NCBI RefSeq assembly: GCF_036370855.1 | Contig: NC_088101.1 | Span: 6,579,501-6,643,500 of the forward strand | Direction of reading: 5' to 3' | Source of the DNA: Dromaius novaehollandiae | Taxonomy: Eukaryota > Chordata > Aves > Casuariiformes > Dromaiidae | Length of the DNA stretch: 64,000 nucleotides | Shown here: positions 11,301 to 21,779 of the stretch, piece after piece | Position numbering within the stretch: position 1 is the stretch's first letter | Layout: every line of letters starts with the position of its first letter | Notes under the pieces: generated by a model | Told to the model about the DNA's origin: nothing | The model's input: the letters and a program-made list of their open reading frames with translations, nothing else | Database searches by the model: none | Translations under genes and position numbers: made by a program

Positions 11301-14300
11301 AGCCGGCGGAAGAGGAGGGGGCGACAGCGGCAGACGCTCTGCACGTGCAGGTACCTGCTGGCCCTTCTCTGCCGGCCTCTCTGGGGATCCCTCAGCAGCA
11401 CGCGCTGCGCTCTGCCCCCTCCGGCCGAGCTGGGCGTCTCTGAGCGCGGCCCAACGCCCGTCCTTCTCCCCGCGCTCAGGGTCTGCACGCGCGGACCATG
11501 GGGGCTCTCGGTGAGCTGGTGACGGCCCTGCTGGAGGAAGACCTCAGCTCGGACTGGCTGTCGGAGATGCTGCACGTGAGTGTCCGTGGGGGGACGGGGA
11601 AGGCGTCACCAGTGCCGGGTGCGTGGGGAGAGCTGGGCTGTGGAGGCGGCGGGGTCAGCGCGAGGTGGCCGTGGGGCACGTCTGCGCCGGTGCCCTCCAT
11701 GAGGGGCTGCCGGGGCCGGCAAGGGGCTGTGCCGCCAGCTGCCGAGGCAGCAGCTCCTCGGCGGGACTCTGGGTGGGAGGGAGGCGTTTGGGGTGGCAGT
11801 GGGCAGGCCAGGATGGCTGGGGGGACTGTTGTGAGCCAGGTGTGCTCTTCCGCAGGTGCTGGAGTACTGGCTCACCTCGGCCAAGGAGTGGGAGCGGGAG
11901 AGGGCCCTGCAGGCCTGCGCCCAGCTGCTGGGTGCTTTCGAGGAGCGATTTGAGCTCACGGTGAGAAGGGACCCCCCATGTGCCATGTCCCCCCTCCCTG
12001 CTGGCTGCGGGCCCAGCTGGGAACTCTGCCCCGGGGGTCTCCTGGGCTGTGGGGCTGCACCGCTGCCTGCCCCGATGCCCTGCCACAGCTCGGGCGCCAA
12101 CACAGCTGGGACAGGGAGATCAGCCGCCAGGGCTGCCTGCGACCTCCTTGTTGTCCTTGTGTTTCCCCAGGGAGAAACCTCTTTCGGGCCCTTTGGCTCC
12201 ATGGTGGGACTGCTGGCGCCTTTCACCTGCGACTCGCTGGCCACGTCCCGCCAGCGGGCAGGGGCCTGCCTCGGCCACCTCCTCCGCATACAAGGTGAGG
12301 GCAGCCCCCTCCTGGCCTCAGCCAGCTCCCCGCTGCCCCCCGCGCCCCACGACTGCGCGGGGCTGGGCTCCGTTACTCCTTCCTCTCTCGGCCCCTGGGC
12401 CAGAGGTGGGTCTCCGTCACCAAGGCTGCCCTTCTCTCCTGGTGCTCCCTGCAGGCAAGATGCTGGAGACAGGGGCCGAGGAGGACGAGGTGCAGCCTTT
12501 GTGCCAGTGCCTGAGTGCCCCAGACGCCGAGGCTCTGCTCCAGGCTTCCTCCAGACTCAGAAAGGTACCTGGCCCCACGGCGCGGGGGAAGCCGGTGCCC
12601 GGGCTCCCGTGCGGCTCCCTGCTTCGCTGCTGGGGCCCCGCTGTGTTTTGGGAGAGCTGCCACAACGGGCGCCCGGGGTTAGGGAGCAGCAAGCGGCTGT
12701 CGAGCAGCACAGAGCATGGCAGGCCCTGCCTGCACAGCTGCCCTGTAAAGCCCTGGCACCCTGCAGGCCCAGCGAACTGCCCCGCTGACCGCGCGCTCGA
12801 GTTTCCTCTCCTTTGTGAAGGGCCGGAGCAGACCTGCGACGTGGCCTCTCCCGTTTCTGATGTCTCCCCAGATCGTCTGCAAACACATCCCGCCAGCGCA
12901 GGCCACGGACTTCCTCTCTGCCGCCCTGGACGGGATGCTGTCGGCCAGGTCCGCGTGTGCTCAGGCAGCGGGCGAGTGGCTGCTCACCTTCCTGGAGACG
13001 TGCGGGGGACAGCTATTCACGGAGGTGAGAGACGCCTTTTCCCGGGGGTTCGGGCCTTCCCGCCTCCGCCGTTGCCGGGCACCTCGTGCAGGTGCCGGGG
13101 GCCAAAGTGCCGCCCCTGGTGCGCAGCGCCGAGGGCTCTGTCGAATCCGAGTGCCGGCCGCCTCATCCCGGGGTTGTTCTTCGTCCGGTGACACTGACCC
13201 TGCTGGGCCAAACCCCGGTGGCTCCCACGACAGAGGCAGTTAGAGCTGAGGCACCCAAAGTGCCCAGTTGCTCCCCGGTTCTCGGGCGTGATGCTCAGCC
13301 CTCCCGGCCCGAGGAGCCCAGGGTGGCTCCTTGGCATTGCCCTCGGTGGGCAGCAGAGATGTGTCCCCATGGCCGTCCGGCATCCCCCCGCCGCTGCGCA
13401 GAGCCTTGGGGCTTTAGGGCTGGGTCCTGAGAAATGGTCGGGGAGCAGGAATTGCTCATGGGCCGAGTGGGGGTGCCTGGGCCGTGCGGGAGGAGCAAGA
13501 GAGGATGGAGACGACGGCTCTTTTGGTCTGCGTTCAGGTGCCAGAAATCCTGAGCATCATCTACATCCGGATGCCGACCATGCAGCAGGACACCCTCCGA
13601 CACTTCCTCTTGGAGGCGGTGTCCCTGCTCGCCCTCTACCACCCCGGGGCCGTCATCAACAGCCTGCTGCAGAAGCAGCTGCCCATGGACAGGTACGTGC
13701 ACTGCCCCAGCCCCACGGACGGGCAGGAGCCGCCGCTGACGGGGCGAGGAGGAGCCAGCGGAGAAGCCGGTCCTGCTGCTCCGGGGGCAGAAAGCCTGAG
13801 CGCGGCAAGAGCCGTCTTGGAGGCCAGGAGAGCGTTTGGCCCCTGCCGAGGGCGTCGCAGGTACCAGAGCCCACGGGCTCACGGGGGAACTTCTGCTCCC
13901 TTGCAGTGACACCGAGGAGCTGTGGAGGGTCCTGGGGGGGAAGTTCTTTGTGGACCACTTCCTGAGGGTTTTGATGGAAAAACTGAAGAACTCAGGAAGC
14001 AACCAGCCCAGGACCAGCTCTGCCAAGCCTGAGGCAGATGAGGAGGAGGCTGCGCTGGAGCCTCTCAAGGTACATGCACCGGCTTTGTACCTGACTTCCC
14101 AAATCACCCTTCAGCCTGAGGGAGCTCCGTGCATGCTGCGAACATCCCTGAGCCCCCCGGGCTGGTGCCATGCTGGGCCCTGGGCAGCGCTGTCAGCCGA
14201 GAGCGTTTGCTGCTGCCAGGCTGCAGGGGAGTAAACTGCAGGCAGTAAAGGTCCCCGAGGCGGGCAGGGCACAGGTGGGAAAAGGCCTTGTTTTCACAGG

Positions 14301-17300
14301 CAGCTTTTGGTTGCATTTCTCTGCAGATGACCCGGGCCATCTCTGTGGTGGTGTCAGCGCTGCAGAGCCCGGAGGCTGTGCAGCGCCTGCTCCCGGAGCT
14401 GCTGCCGGTGCTGCTGAAGCAGATCAGCGCCACAGTGGGCAAGGAGATGCCATCTTCCCCACTCAGCACCCGGGGAAAGCTGTTCCTGAAGGGCCACGCG
14501 AGCGATGACAATCCTTGCAGGTAGGAGCCAGGGGACGGAGACGCAGGGGCTGGGCTTGGGTCCCTGTCACTTTGATTCCCAGGGAGGAAGGTGCCCCAGG
14601 GAGACTTGTTTTTTCCCCGGGCTCTATTTATTTTGGTTTGGGTTTGTCTGTTTGGTTGTAGTTCTTGTTTTATGAGTGTTGGCGTGCTGGTTGGTTTGGT
14701 CTCTGTTTGGCGTGTTTGTGAGCCGACGGTCCCTAGGGTCCGTAGGCCAGGTTTCTTAGAGCTTGTCAGGCTTCAGGGTTGTGAGATGTCATTCCAGGGG
14801 TGTTTGCAGCTCCCTCGGTGAGGCTGAGCACGAGTGAGCGAAGGCCTTGCCGGCGGCAGCGTTTCCTTCGCCTGTTGCCGTGACTGAGGCCTCGCTGCTC
14901 TCTTCTCGCCCAGGCTTTCCCTGGAGACCCTGGAGGTGGTGCTGCGCACGTGCCTCGATGGGAAATGGCTGTGGCTGCTGCGGAAGCAGGGCGCCTGGGC
15001 TGCCCTGGAAGACCCCCGGGCTCACCACGACGGCGTCTGCCTGCTGACCGGGTGAGAGCCCGAGGAGGCGCCTCGCTGCTCCGGGGTGGCCGCGACCCGG
15101 GAGGGGCTGGCGGGACCCTTCCCCTGGGCCCGGGCATCTCGGAGGTGCCGAGCAGAGCCCGCGTGGGAGCGGGGGGATCGCGGGGGCCCGAGGCTGGGTG
15201 CCGCCCTGTGTAACCGCACGTCGCCTGCCTGTGCTCTGTGCGCAGGGTGCTGCTCCGCGCCGGGACCATCTCGCTGCCCCTGGTGCTGACCCAGTGGCTG
15301 GACGCCCCCTCGGCCAACCTGCGGGTCATGGCCACGGCTTTCTTTGCGGAGGTGAGGGAGAAGGTGGGAGAGGGAGGTTTAGGAGGGCTTTTCTCAGGAT
15401 GCCAGCAAGAAGGTGCCGGCAGAAGGTGTCACATTCCCGGCGGGAGCAGATCCCCCCTCATAGCAGGTCTCTCAGGAGCTGCCCTTCCTCAGCCCCTTCC
15501 CACCCCCCACCCACCCATGAGCACCCCCGGGCACAGGGCAGCGCTGCCCTCAGCCTGGCCAAAGCCGCAGCCTGGGCCGGGCCCCAAGGAAAGCTGCCGG
15601 GCATGGGGGTGGTCAGCTGGGGCTGGTGGGGCTTCCTCGTGCGGAGCCCGGGGCGGCTGCTGTTCCCGGGCCTGGTCTGCATCCGTCTCCAGGTGCCGAT
15701 GGCCGGGTTGCTGTGCTGCAGCTGATGAAGGAGCCGGCGCTGCAGGAGTGGAGGTGCCTCCAGCCCATCGCAAGGGCCTTGCTGGAGAAGCTGCAGGACT
15801 CGAGCAGCACCGTGCGGCAGATGGCAGCGCGCGGCCTGGGCAACCTGGTCAGCGGAGCACCGGAGAAAGTGAGAGAGGCTTTGCTCTGCATGAAACGCAG
15901 CCCCTGCGTGACCAGAGAGATGCCGGCGGGGAGCTGCGGGGGGATTAGAGAGTGGGCAGAGCAGCAGAGGCAGCTGTGAGTCTTTGCCCCGAGGGCGCTC
16001 TGTTCTGGGGCACCAGCCGGGCTGCAGAGGGGACGGAGGTGCCGACGGGCCCCTCGGGCTGCGATGTGCTCGGGGGCTGCTTCTGAGAGCTTCAGCCCCT
16101 GGAGGCGATGGGGAAGAGGAGCGGTTGGAGGCAGGACTAGCAGGAGGCTCACGTGTGTGTCACGCTTGGCAGCTGCGAAAGCACAAGGGAGCCGTGCTGG
16201 AGGCGCTGCGGAGGAGCCTGGAGGACGTGGCCGCGGCGGAGGTGGTGTCAGAGAGCCTGCTGGCGCTGGCGAAGGTGGTGACGGAGCTGAAGGGGAAGGC
16301 TGTGGGCTCCACCTTCAGAGACATCGCCAGGGCCACCAAGGGGTTCTTTGATGCTGTGAGTGAGCAGTGGTGTCTGACGCCTGCTCGAAGGGTCCCTCGC
16401 GGGCTCGTCCGAGAGGGGCGGCGTGGGCAGGGGCCGCTGCGGATCGGGAGGGTTCGGGGAAGATGCTTCTCCCTGGGGAAGGTGGGGGAGCTACTGTTTG
16501 TGACCCCTGTGGGGGTCCTTTCTCCGGGCATTGTGCTCGACCGGCAGCGCCCAGGTGTTGCAGAAACAGCTGTACGCGGTGTCCCAGTCGCCCACCTGAG
16601 GGCTGGGGTTTCTGGGTTGCAGGAGCAGGCGTCGCTGCGCTCGGCGGCCTTCACCCTGTACGGGGTGCTGGCCGCCTCTGCCACGAGGAGGTGGAGGTCT
16701 TTCTTCACGGAGGAGCTGGGAAGCACGTGGGCCAGCCTCGTCCTGCACCTCCGGGACCCCGACCTGGGAGCCTCCATGGTAAGAGCCCCGGGGGGAAGGG
16801 AAGCAAGACGTGAAGCCAGGCAGCAGCTGCAGGGACATTGCTGCCGTTGCCGCCTGCTCAGCAGCTGCAGGGTCTCTGCAGAGCCTCCCCGAAAGCGTCC
16901 CCGCGCAGTTGCCCCTGCACTGCCCAGGGTAGTGACTCCAGCACCCCGGCTCACCTCTCTTTGGCAGGCGTGCCAGGGCGCCCTGCGGCTGTGCGCCCCG
17001 TTTTTGGGGCTGCGGAGGGTGCGGCAGGGCCTCGCTGTCAACACCCGGCTGAGCGCGGCCGAGCTGCTGGGCGACATCTGCAGCCAGCTGGTGAGGAGCT
17101 GCACGCCCGGGCGCGATGGGGCTGCGGGGCCCTCGCCGGCCCCGGGAGAGGGAGGGAGCGGGCAACACGCCGAGGGCGGCGGGGTTTTTTTGCGGCCGAG
17201 AAGGACAGTGTGTCCCACGTCCCCCAGGCCCAGGAGAGCCCCGAGCACCAGGAGATGCTGTACGTCGCCGCCAGGCGCTGCTTCCTGGTGAGCTGCGGGG

Positions 17301-17782
17301 ACCTGCAGGCTGCGGCCCTCGACGTCACCGGTGAGTCGGAGCGGGCGCTCTCTGCGGCTGTTCCCCCCACGCTGCTGCTGTCCCCGTCTGCCCGGGCTGG
17401 GGGTCCCGGGGGCACTCTGATGTCGGTGTGTCGCCCTGACGTCGGTGTGTTGCTCTATGCACGCAGGGGTCCTCGTGGAGCACGCGGGCATCGAGTGGCT
17501 GACAAGGGAGGAAGTGATGCCGCTCTCAGCAAGTAGGTGACAGGGCCCTGGCGCCCCGGGCCTGGGGGCTTGGTGGAGTTTGGGCCCCGGCATGGAAGCA
17601 GCTGCGGGGCAGCATCGCCCTGCCGGGGAGGCTGGGCTGGTGCCGGGTGCGGCCCTGACGCCGTGGCCGGTGCCGTTGCAGCTCTGCGGGTGCTGCGGAA
17701 AGACAAGGACCCGCGGGTGCAGCAGGCGGCCGCTCGGCTCCTCCGGGACACTGGCCTCGAGCAGCCCCCGCGGCGGTGCTGA
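2398..17782 (+). CDS. MROH-like: MROH (maestro heat-like repeat) family gene, MROH2B-like, 5'-partial, one frame break
   Basis: HEAT-repeat scaffold protein; the family has little defined biochemistry, and MROH2B has been linked to sperm PKA. I place 40 exons with AG/GT borders: 2398-2520, 2965-3130, 3551-3649, 4103-4254, 4453-4596, 4931-5023, 5300-5369, 5462-5575, 6027-6100, 6379-6475, 7080-7187, 7377-7536, 7676-7716, 8007-8142, 8737-8789, 9064-9171, 9331-9450, 9655-9777, 9959-10111, 10357-10383, 10727-10849, 11036-11115, 11215-11350, 11480-11575, 11856-11960, 12171-12294, 12455-12564, 12872-13024, 13538-13692, 13907-14069, 14327-14520, 14914-15051, 15246-15351, 15722-15868, 16173-16355, 16623-16778, 16968-17090, 17228-17330, 17467-17532, 17682-17782. 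These give about 1573 residues, close to the usual 1585-1675, so only the first N-terminal exons lie off the left edge. Hallmarks are VPFVGMTLFAL (exon 3), STVRQMAARGLGN (exon 34) and CAPFLGLRRVRQG (exon 37). Phases agree at every junction except exon 10. MROH2B versus another member is not settled. Confidence 0.9.
6379..6475 (+). other. MROH exon 10 with frame break (97 bp)
   Basis: Exon 9 ends and exon 11 starts in phase 0, so this exon should be a multiple of three, but it is 97 bp. Its first part reads VARAVLRFTKEL in the incoming frame. Its second part reads CSAWDLVAHVFATFSQ in the frame that fits exon 11. The switch falls near 6412. Family members usually have a few more residues between these two parts, so a small deletion of a length not divisible by three is the simplest explanation. 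An assembly error cannot be excluded. No alternative splice site that I can see repairs the frame. Confidence 0.75.
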
Positions 17783-17788
17783 AATAAA
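17783..17788 (+). terminator. Poly(A) signal AATAAA directly after the MROH stop codon
   Basis: The stop TGA occupies 17780-17782 and the AATAAA hexamer follows with no gap. The same arrangement is kept in the inverted copy at 36619-36627. Confidence 0.8.
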
Positions 17789-18735
17789 CCTCGCCGGGAA
17801 CCTGCCGCAGCAGCGGGGGTGTTTCTGCGCCGGGGCCTGGGAGTCGCTTTGCTCCCCACTGCCCCCCTTGGCCACCGGGTCCCCGGGGCTCTGGCCAGGG
17901 CTGCTGTCCTGGGGCTGAAGGGGGTGTGGCCAGAGCTGGGGTGGGGCGGGGCTGAAGGCTGGGGTGGGGCTGGAACCAGGGGCGGGGCAAGGCTGCAGGT
18001 GAGGTGGGGCAGGGCCAGGCCAGGGGCAGAGCAGAACTGGGAGGTGGGTGGGGCCAGTGCCAGGGGCAGGGTGGAGGGAGGTGGGGTGGAGCCAAGGGAG
18101 GGGTGGGGCCAGAGCAGTGGGCAGGGCCAGATCCAGTGTGGGGTGGAGCTGTGGGCAGGGACATGGGCAGGGCAGTCCCAGGTGGCCCTTTCCTGGCACC
18201 TGCGCAGCTGCTCTGGCCCCCAGACCCGCGGGTGGGCAGTGGTGGTGGGTGGTGGTGGCGCTGGGTGTCCGGGACCCCCGGGCAGCCCCCTCCCTGGTGC
18301 GGGGCTCCCGCTTGCCGCAGCCTGGAGTCTGGGCCGTGGGCGGGGCGGGGCGGGGGGCTCTGCCTGGCTGGGCGAGGCGGCACGGGGCAGGAGGCAGCTG
18401 CGGGCCCCGCCCGGTGCCAACAGGGCCCGGGCCCCGCGGTGGGGGAGCAGCCGCGCTCAGCCAGGTTCAGGCTGCGGGGCTGGCGGGGGCCGGCGCGGTG
18501 CAGTAAAGGCCGAGGGGCCGGAGCCCAGCGCCCGCCCGGCCTGGGCTGCCCAGCGCCGCGGGGCTGGGCCCTGCCTGCAGGGAGCGGAGGGTCCCCCCGG
18601 CCCAGGGGCCTGGTTAACACCTGCTGGTGCCGGGAGGGGAGGGCTGATGCCTGGGGGCTGCGAAAGGGGCTCAGGGCACTGCTGTGGGGCTGGAATTGGG
18701 GGTGGTGCAGGGCTGGGAGGGGAGGGTGAAGGGGC
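17789..18735 (+). repeat. G-rich MROH 3' flank with GGGGCGGGG/GGGGTGGGG repeats
   Basis: There is no gene here. From about 17880 to 18180 the plus strand is a short-unit G-rich array (variants of GTGGGGCNGGGCC), likely to form G-quadruplexes. From about 18290 to 18620 it is CpG-rich. Open frames across it are compositional. The same sequence is present inverted at 35700-36600, where the CpG part carries an extra segment of roughly 100 bp. Confidence 0.7.
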
Positions 18736-19460
18736 AGTTTGGGGGACTCAGTCTCCACTTCAGAGCCCCCAAATGAGCACCTGGAGCCTGTCTGGGAGCA
18801 CCAGAAACGCAGTGCTTGGGGATGGAGGCTAAGTCCTGCATTTCTGGTGCTCCCAGACAGGCCCTGGGGGCTCGTTTGGGTGCTCCAAAATGGAGGCTCA
18901 TCCTGTGAGTCTGGGGCTCAAGCCCAGGCTGCTGGGACTGGTCTCAGAGCTCAGAAAGGGGGCTTAGTCCTGGGTTTTGGTGCTGGAGAGCAGGGTCAGG
19001 GGGCTGTTTTGGGGCTGGAGAAACAGGATGGGGGTCCGGTGTAGGGCTTAGAAAGGGAAGGCAAACGCTGTGGTTTTGGGGCTCAAAGGTGGGTTGAGGG
19101 GGCTGCTGTTGGGGTCAGAGTCCATTTCTGAGACCCAGACCTGTGTTTGAGCTGCAAGAAGGCAGGGTTTAGCTTCCCTTTCTCAGTCCTGCATTTCTGG
19201 GCCTCAGAAAGCAGGTGCTGGGGGCTGTGCTGGGGGCTTGGAGACAGAGGCCTGGTCTGGGGTTCTTGAGCTCAAAAAGGGAGACCAAGTCCAGTGTTTT
19301 GGGGGCTTGAAAACTGGTCGGGTGGGCTGTTTTGGGGCTCAAAACCAGAGGCTAAGTCCTGCGTTTTTGAGATTTGAAAACACACTCAGCCATCTGTTTT
19401 CAGCCCCAGAACCAGAGGCCAAGGGGGCCTGTTGGTTGGGGGTGGGAGGGGTGTGGGCAG
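18735..19460 (+). repeat. Degenerate minisatellite, array 1 (units with TAAGTCCTGCATTTTGGGGC core)
   Basis: Loosely periodic units of roughly 55-80 bp share a core like GCTNAGTCCTGNNTTTTGGGG followed by CTGGAAA or CTCAAAA. Cores can be seen near 18830, 18960, 19060, 19185, 19290 and 19350. The units differ a lot from each other, so the array is old. Related arrays lie at 20995-21640 in the same orientation and at 59240-59870 in reverse complement. No coding frame is consistent between arrays. Confidence 0.65.
18754..18894. repeat. Large imperfect palindrome (hairpin)
   Basis: The inner arms 18787-18812 and 18836-18861 are reverse complements of 26 nt with one mismatch, around a 23 nt loop. 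The outer arms (18754-18786 and 18862-18894) also pair imperfectly. The arrangement is preserved in the second copy at 35484-35624. Confidence 0.8.
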
Positions 19461-19468
19461 GGCCTGTG

Positions 19469-19590
19469 GACCCTCCCTGGAGTTGGGGGTCCATGCGCAG
19501 GCACCCCGCAGGCAGGGAGGCTGGCATGCACCAGGCCAAACCTCGCATCTGAGAGAGTCTCTGGCGCAAAAGCAGTTTTGGGGAAGAAAC
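19469..19590 (+). repeat. Conserved core element, copy 1
   Basis: This begins with a GGACCCTCC box. It continues through GGGAGGCTGGCATGCACC and CTCGCATCTGAGAGAGTCTC and ends in a CAAAAGCAGTTTTGGGG box. It is clearly homologous to 21650-21775 and to the reverse complement of 59055-59192. It is the best-preserved part of the repeats-core-AT block. In antisense it follows an AATAAA hexamer, so an LTR-like R/U5 segment is one reading. Confidence 0.75.
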
Positions 19591-19990
19591 ACCAGCCGAT
19601 GCCAACTTCCCAGTCCAGCCTTTATTCAGTGTTCACCCAGCACTTTCACCACTAATTAAGCAGTCAGCTTAGGGGAATTGCATCCATACTGACCAGGGAG
19701 TCAATGTCGATGCAATATCCATAAGCCTAATGCTCAGTTAGTTCAAGCAGTGCACAGGGAACTGACATATATGAACCAATTAGTCAGCATTTACCCCCTA
19801 CTTTCAATACTAAGTAACCACATCCCTTACAATCCTTGGAGCAATGCTAAGCAACTAATTAGTGGTTATTGATTCCATATGAGTAAGGTCATTAGTCATC
19901 CCTGAGTGCAGGTACCTTAGCTCCTTACTCAGCCTTCCCTGAATCTCCATGGGGTAATTAGTCCCCACTGACCCAGCAGCCCTCAGCTGT
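19591..19990. repeat. AT-rich tract of the composite block, copy 1
   Basis: This noncoding AT-rich sequence has repeated AATTAGT and ACTGA words and contains TTTATT (AATAAA on the minus strand) at 19621-19626. It is homologous, at roughly two thirds identity by eye, to the reverse complement of 58590-59040. Confidence 0.65.
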
Positions 19991-20129
19991 GGCCACAGTG
20001 CTGCACACTGGTACAGCTGCCCTCCACCTCCAGGCTGGGGCAGCAGCTGATTTAGGGCCCTGTCCAAGATCAGTCCATCAGCCTGTACCTACGGGGTCGA
20101 TATGAACTGGTTACCAGCAGTGCGGGTGC

Positions 20130-20990
20130 CACATGCGCAGGCTCGTCGCTCAGCACCGCGTCCCTGTCCCTGTCCCCATTGCTGCCCCGGGGGGGCCCGG
20201 TGACACCCTCCGCCCGGGGACAGTGGCTGGTTCCCAGCCGCGTCGCTTCCGCGGGGCCCCAGCCCACGGCACCAGGCAGCAGCTGGTGGCTCCGGCCCGG
20301 GGCATTGGCCCCAGCGGCACCGGTGGCTCTGGCTCCCAGCGGCAGCTCCGGCTCCTGCGGGAGGGAGGGAAGAGGCGCCCGGGGAGCCCTCGCAGCCCCC
20401 CCCGCGCCGCCCGGGGCCCCTCCAGCCCCGGCCAGGCCCATCCGGCAGCGCCGGGGCCCGACCAAGCCCCCCGGGCAGCCCCAGCCCGGCCCAGGCCCCA
20501 CGGTCCGGGGGCAGCACAGAGACCCCTCTGCCGCGGGCAGCGCCCAGGCCCGGCCCCGCCGCCGCGGCCTCACCCGCTCCTCCGGGCAGGGCCGGGCTCG
20601 GGCTCCCTCCGCCCCACGGACAGACCCGGGCCGCCCCGGTTCTCCCCGCACCCCCCGGCAGAGCTAGTGCCCGGGCCCCCCCGCCGCAACCCGGCTGCGG
20701 CCTCCCGCTCCCCACCGGTACCTGCTGCTGCCGCCGCTGCCCGGTCCTGCGGCTCCGGTTCCGCCCCTCAGCGCCGCTCCCCGGTGACGTCACGGCTGCC
20801 GCGGGCGGTGCTGTGCCGAGGGGCCCCGCGCCACGTGCGGGGGCCGCGGGGAGCCCGGAAGCAGGAGGCCGCGGCTGCGAGTGCCGGAGCAGGGCTGTAG
20901 CCTGGCCGCGGGTGGGCGGAGGGGGGGGCGGGTGGCGCTGGGGCAGCAACAGGCTTCGGGGGGGGGGATGGTTGGGGTGCAGGCTGGTCC
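20130..20990. promoter_or_regulatory. CpG island, candidate promoter
   Basis: This stretch is very GC- and CpG-rich, with a full CRE palindrome, an E-box CCACGTGC near 20833, an ETS-type CCGGAAG near 20855 and C-rich Sp1-type boxes. No conserved coding frame is seen. The long open frames on both strands reflect composition. The 20.0-20.7 kb part is homologous to the reverse complement of 57.7-58.5 kb. Which transcript it would drive, if any, is unknown. Confidence 0.5.
20785..20792. promoter_or_regulatory. CRE-type palindrome TGACGTCA
   Basis: A perfect 8 bp cAMP-response element lies within the CpG island. The match is exact; function is inferred only from motif and context. Confidence 0.4.
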
Positions 20991-20994
20991 CGGG

Positions 20995-21640
20995 GCGCCA
21001 CCTGGGTCCTGGGGCCTCGAGTGGCAGCTGAGCCGGGTGCTGGGAGCAGAGACCAGGTCGTGTGTTTTGGGGTCCAGAAACGGAGACGCAGCCGCTGCTG
21101 TGACTCCCAAAACAGCCGACCTCGCCTCTGTTTCCCAGTCCCAAAAATGCATGACCTGAGTCTCTGTTTTGGGGCCACAAAGGGCAGGTTAGTCCTGTGT
21201 TCAAGCACAAGAACAGGCCAATGAGCCCTGGGTTTTGGGGTCCATAAGCAAGGCCAAGTCCTGCATTTTGGAGCCACCAGTGGAGGCTCATGGGGCTGAA
21301 AGCAGCAGCTAAGTGCTGCATTTTGGGGCTACACAGAGCATCTTAGTCCCCCTGTTCAAGCACAAGAGCAAGCCAATGAGCCCTGGGTTTTGGGGCCATG
21401 GGTGGAGGCTCACAGGGCTGGAAAGAGCAGCTAAGTGCTGCATTTTGGGGCCACAGAAGGGCATCTTAGTCCCTGTTTTCAAGCACAAGCACAGGCCAAT
21501 GAGGGCTGTTCCTGTGGCTGAAAACAGAGACTAAGTGCTGCGTTTTGGGGACTCGGAAACAGAGGCGAGTTCAGCTGTTTCCAGCCCCCAAGTGGAGGCC
21601 GAGGGGGCCCTTTTGGGGTGGGGGCAGGCAGGGGTGGGGG
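20995..21640 (+). repeat. Degenerate minisatellite, array 2
   Basis: These are the same loose units as the array at 18735-19460. Examples are TAAGTGCTGCATTTTGGGGC at about 21310 and 21430, and TAAGTGCTGCGTTTTGGGGA near 21530. Units near 21170-21290, 21330-21400 and 21470-21510 share GAGCCCTGGGTTTTGGGG and TTCAAGCACAAG words, so part of the array was recently re-duplicated with a period of about 120-150 bp. Confidence 0.65.
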
Positions 21641-21649
21641 CAGGGCACA

Positions 21650-21775
21650 TGGACCCTCCCCAGAGAGGGGGGTCCATCCGCAAGCCCCCCATAGGCAGGG
21701 AGGCTGGCATGCACCAGGCCGAACCTCGCATCTGAGAGAATCTCTGGCACAAAAGCGGTTTTGGGGAGGAAACAC
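21650..21775 (+). repeat. Conserved core element, copy 2
   Basis: This has the same GGACCCTCC, GGCATGCACCAGGCC, CGCATCTGAGAGA and AAAGCGGTTTTGGGG boxes as the core at 19469-19590, in the same orientation and again between a degenerate array and an AT-rich tract. Confidence 0.75.
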
Positions 21776-21779
21776 GATC

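Larger units (their letters stand above)
16968..19012 (+). repeat. Young inverted duplication, arm 1 (partner 35366-37526)
   Basis: From MROH exon 37 through about 1.2 kb of 3' flank, this segment matches the reverse complement of 35366-37526. Similarity is very high in the flank, especially 18740-18900 versus 35480-35640, and high in the exons. The match stops near 19012, where the partner enters a GC minisatellite, and fades upstream of exon 37. The extent is judged by eye. Confidence 0.8.

Noticed and set aside
16160..18758. Minus-strand frames of 679 and 410 codons opposite the 3' end of the first MROH gene
   Set aside because: Compositional open frames in GC-rich sequence. They cross introns and exons of the real gene and the G-rich minisatellite.
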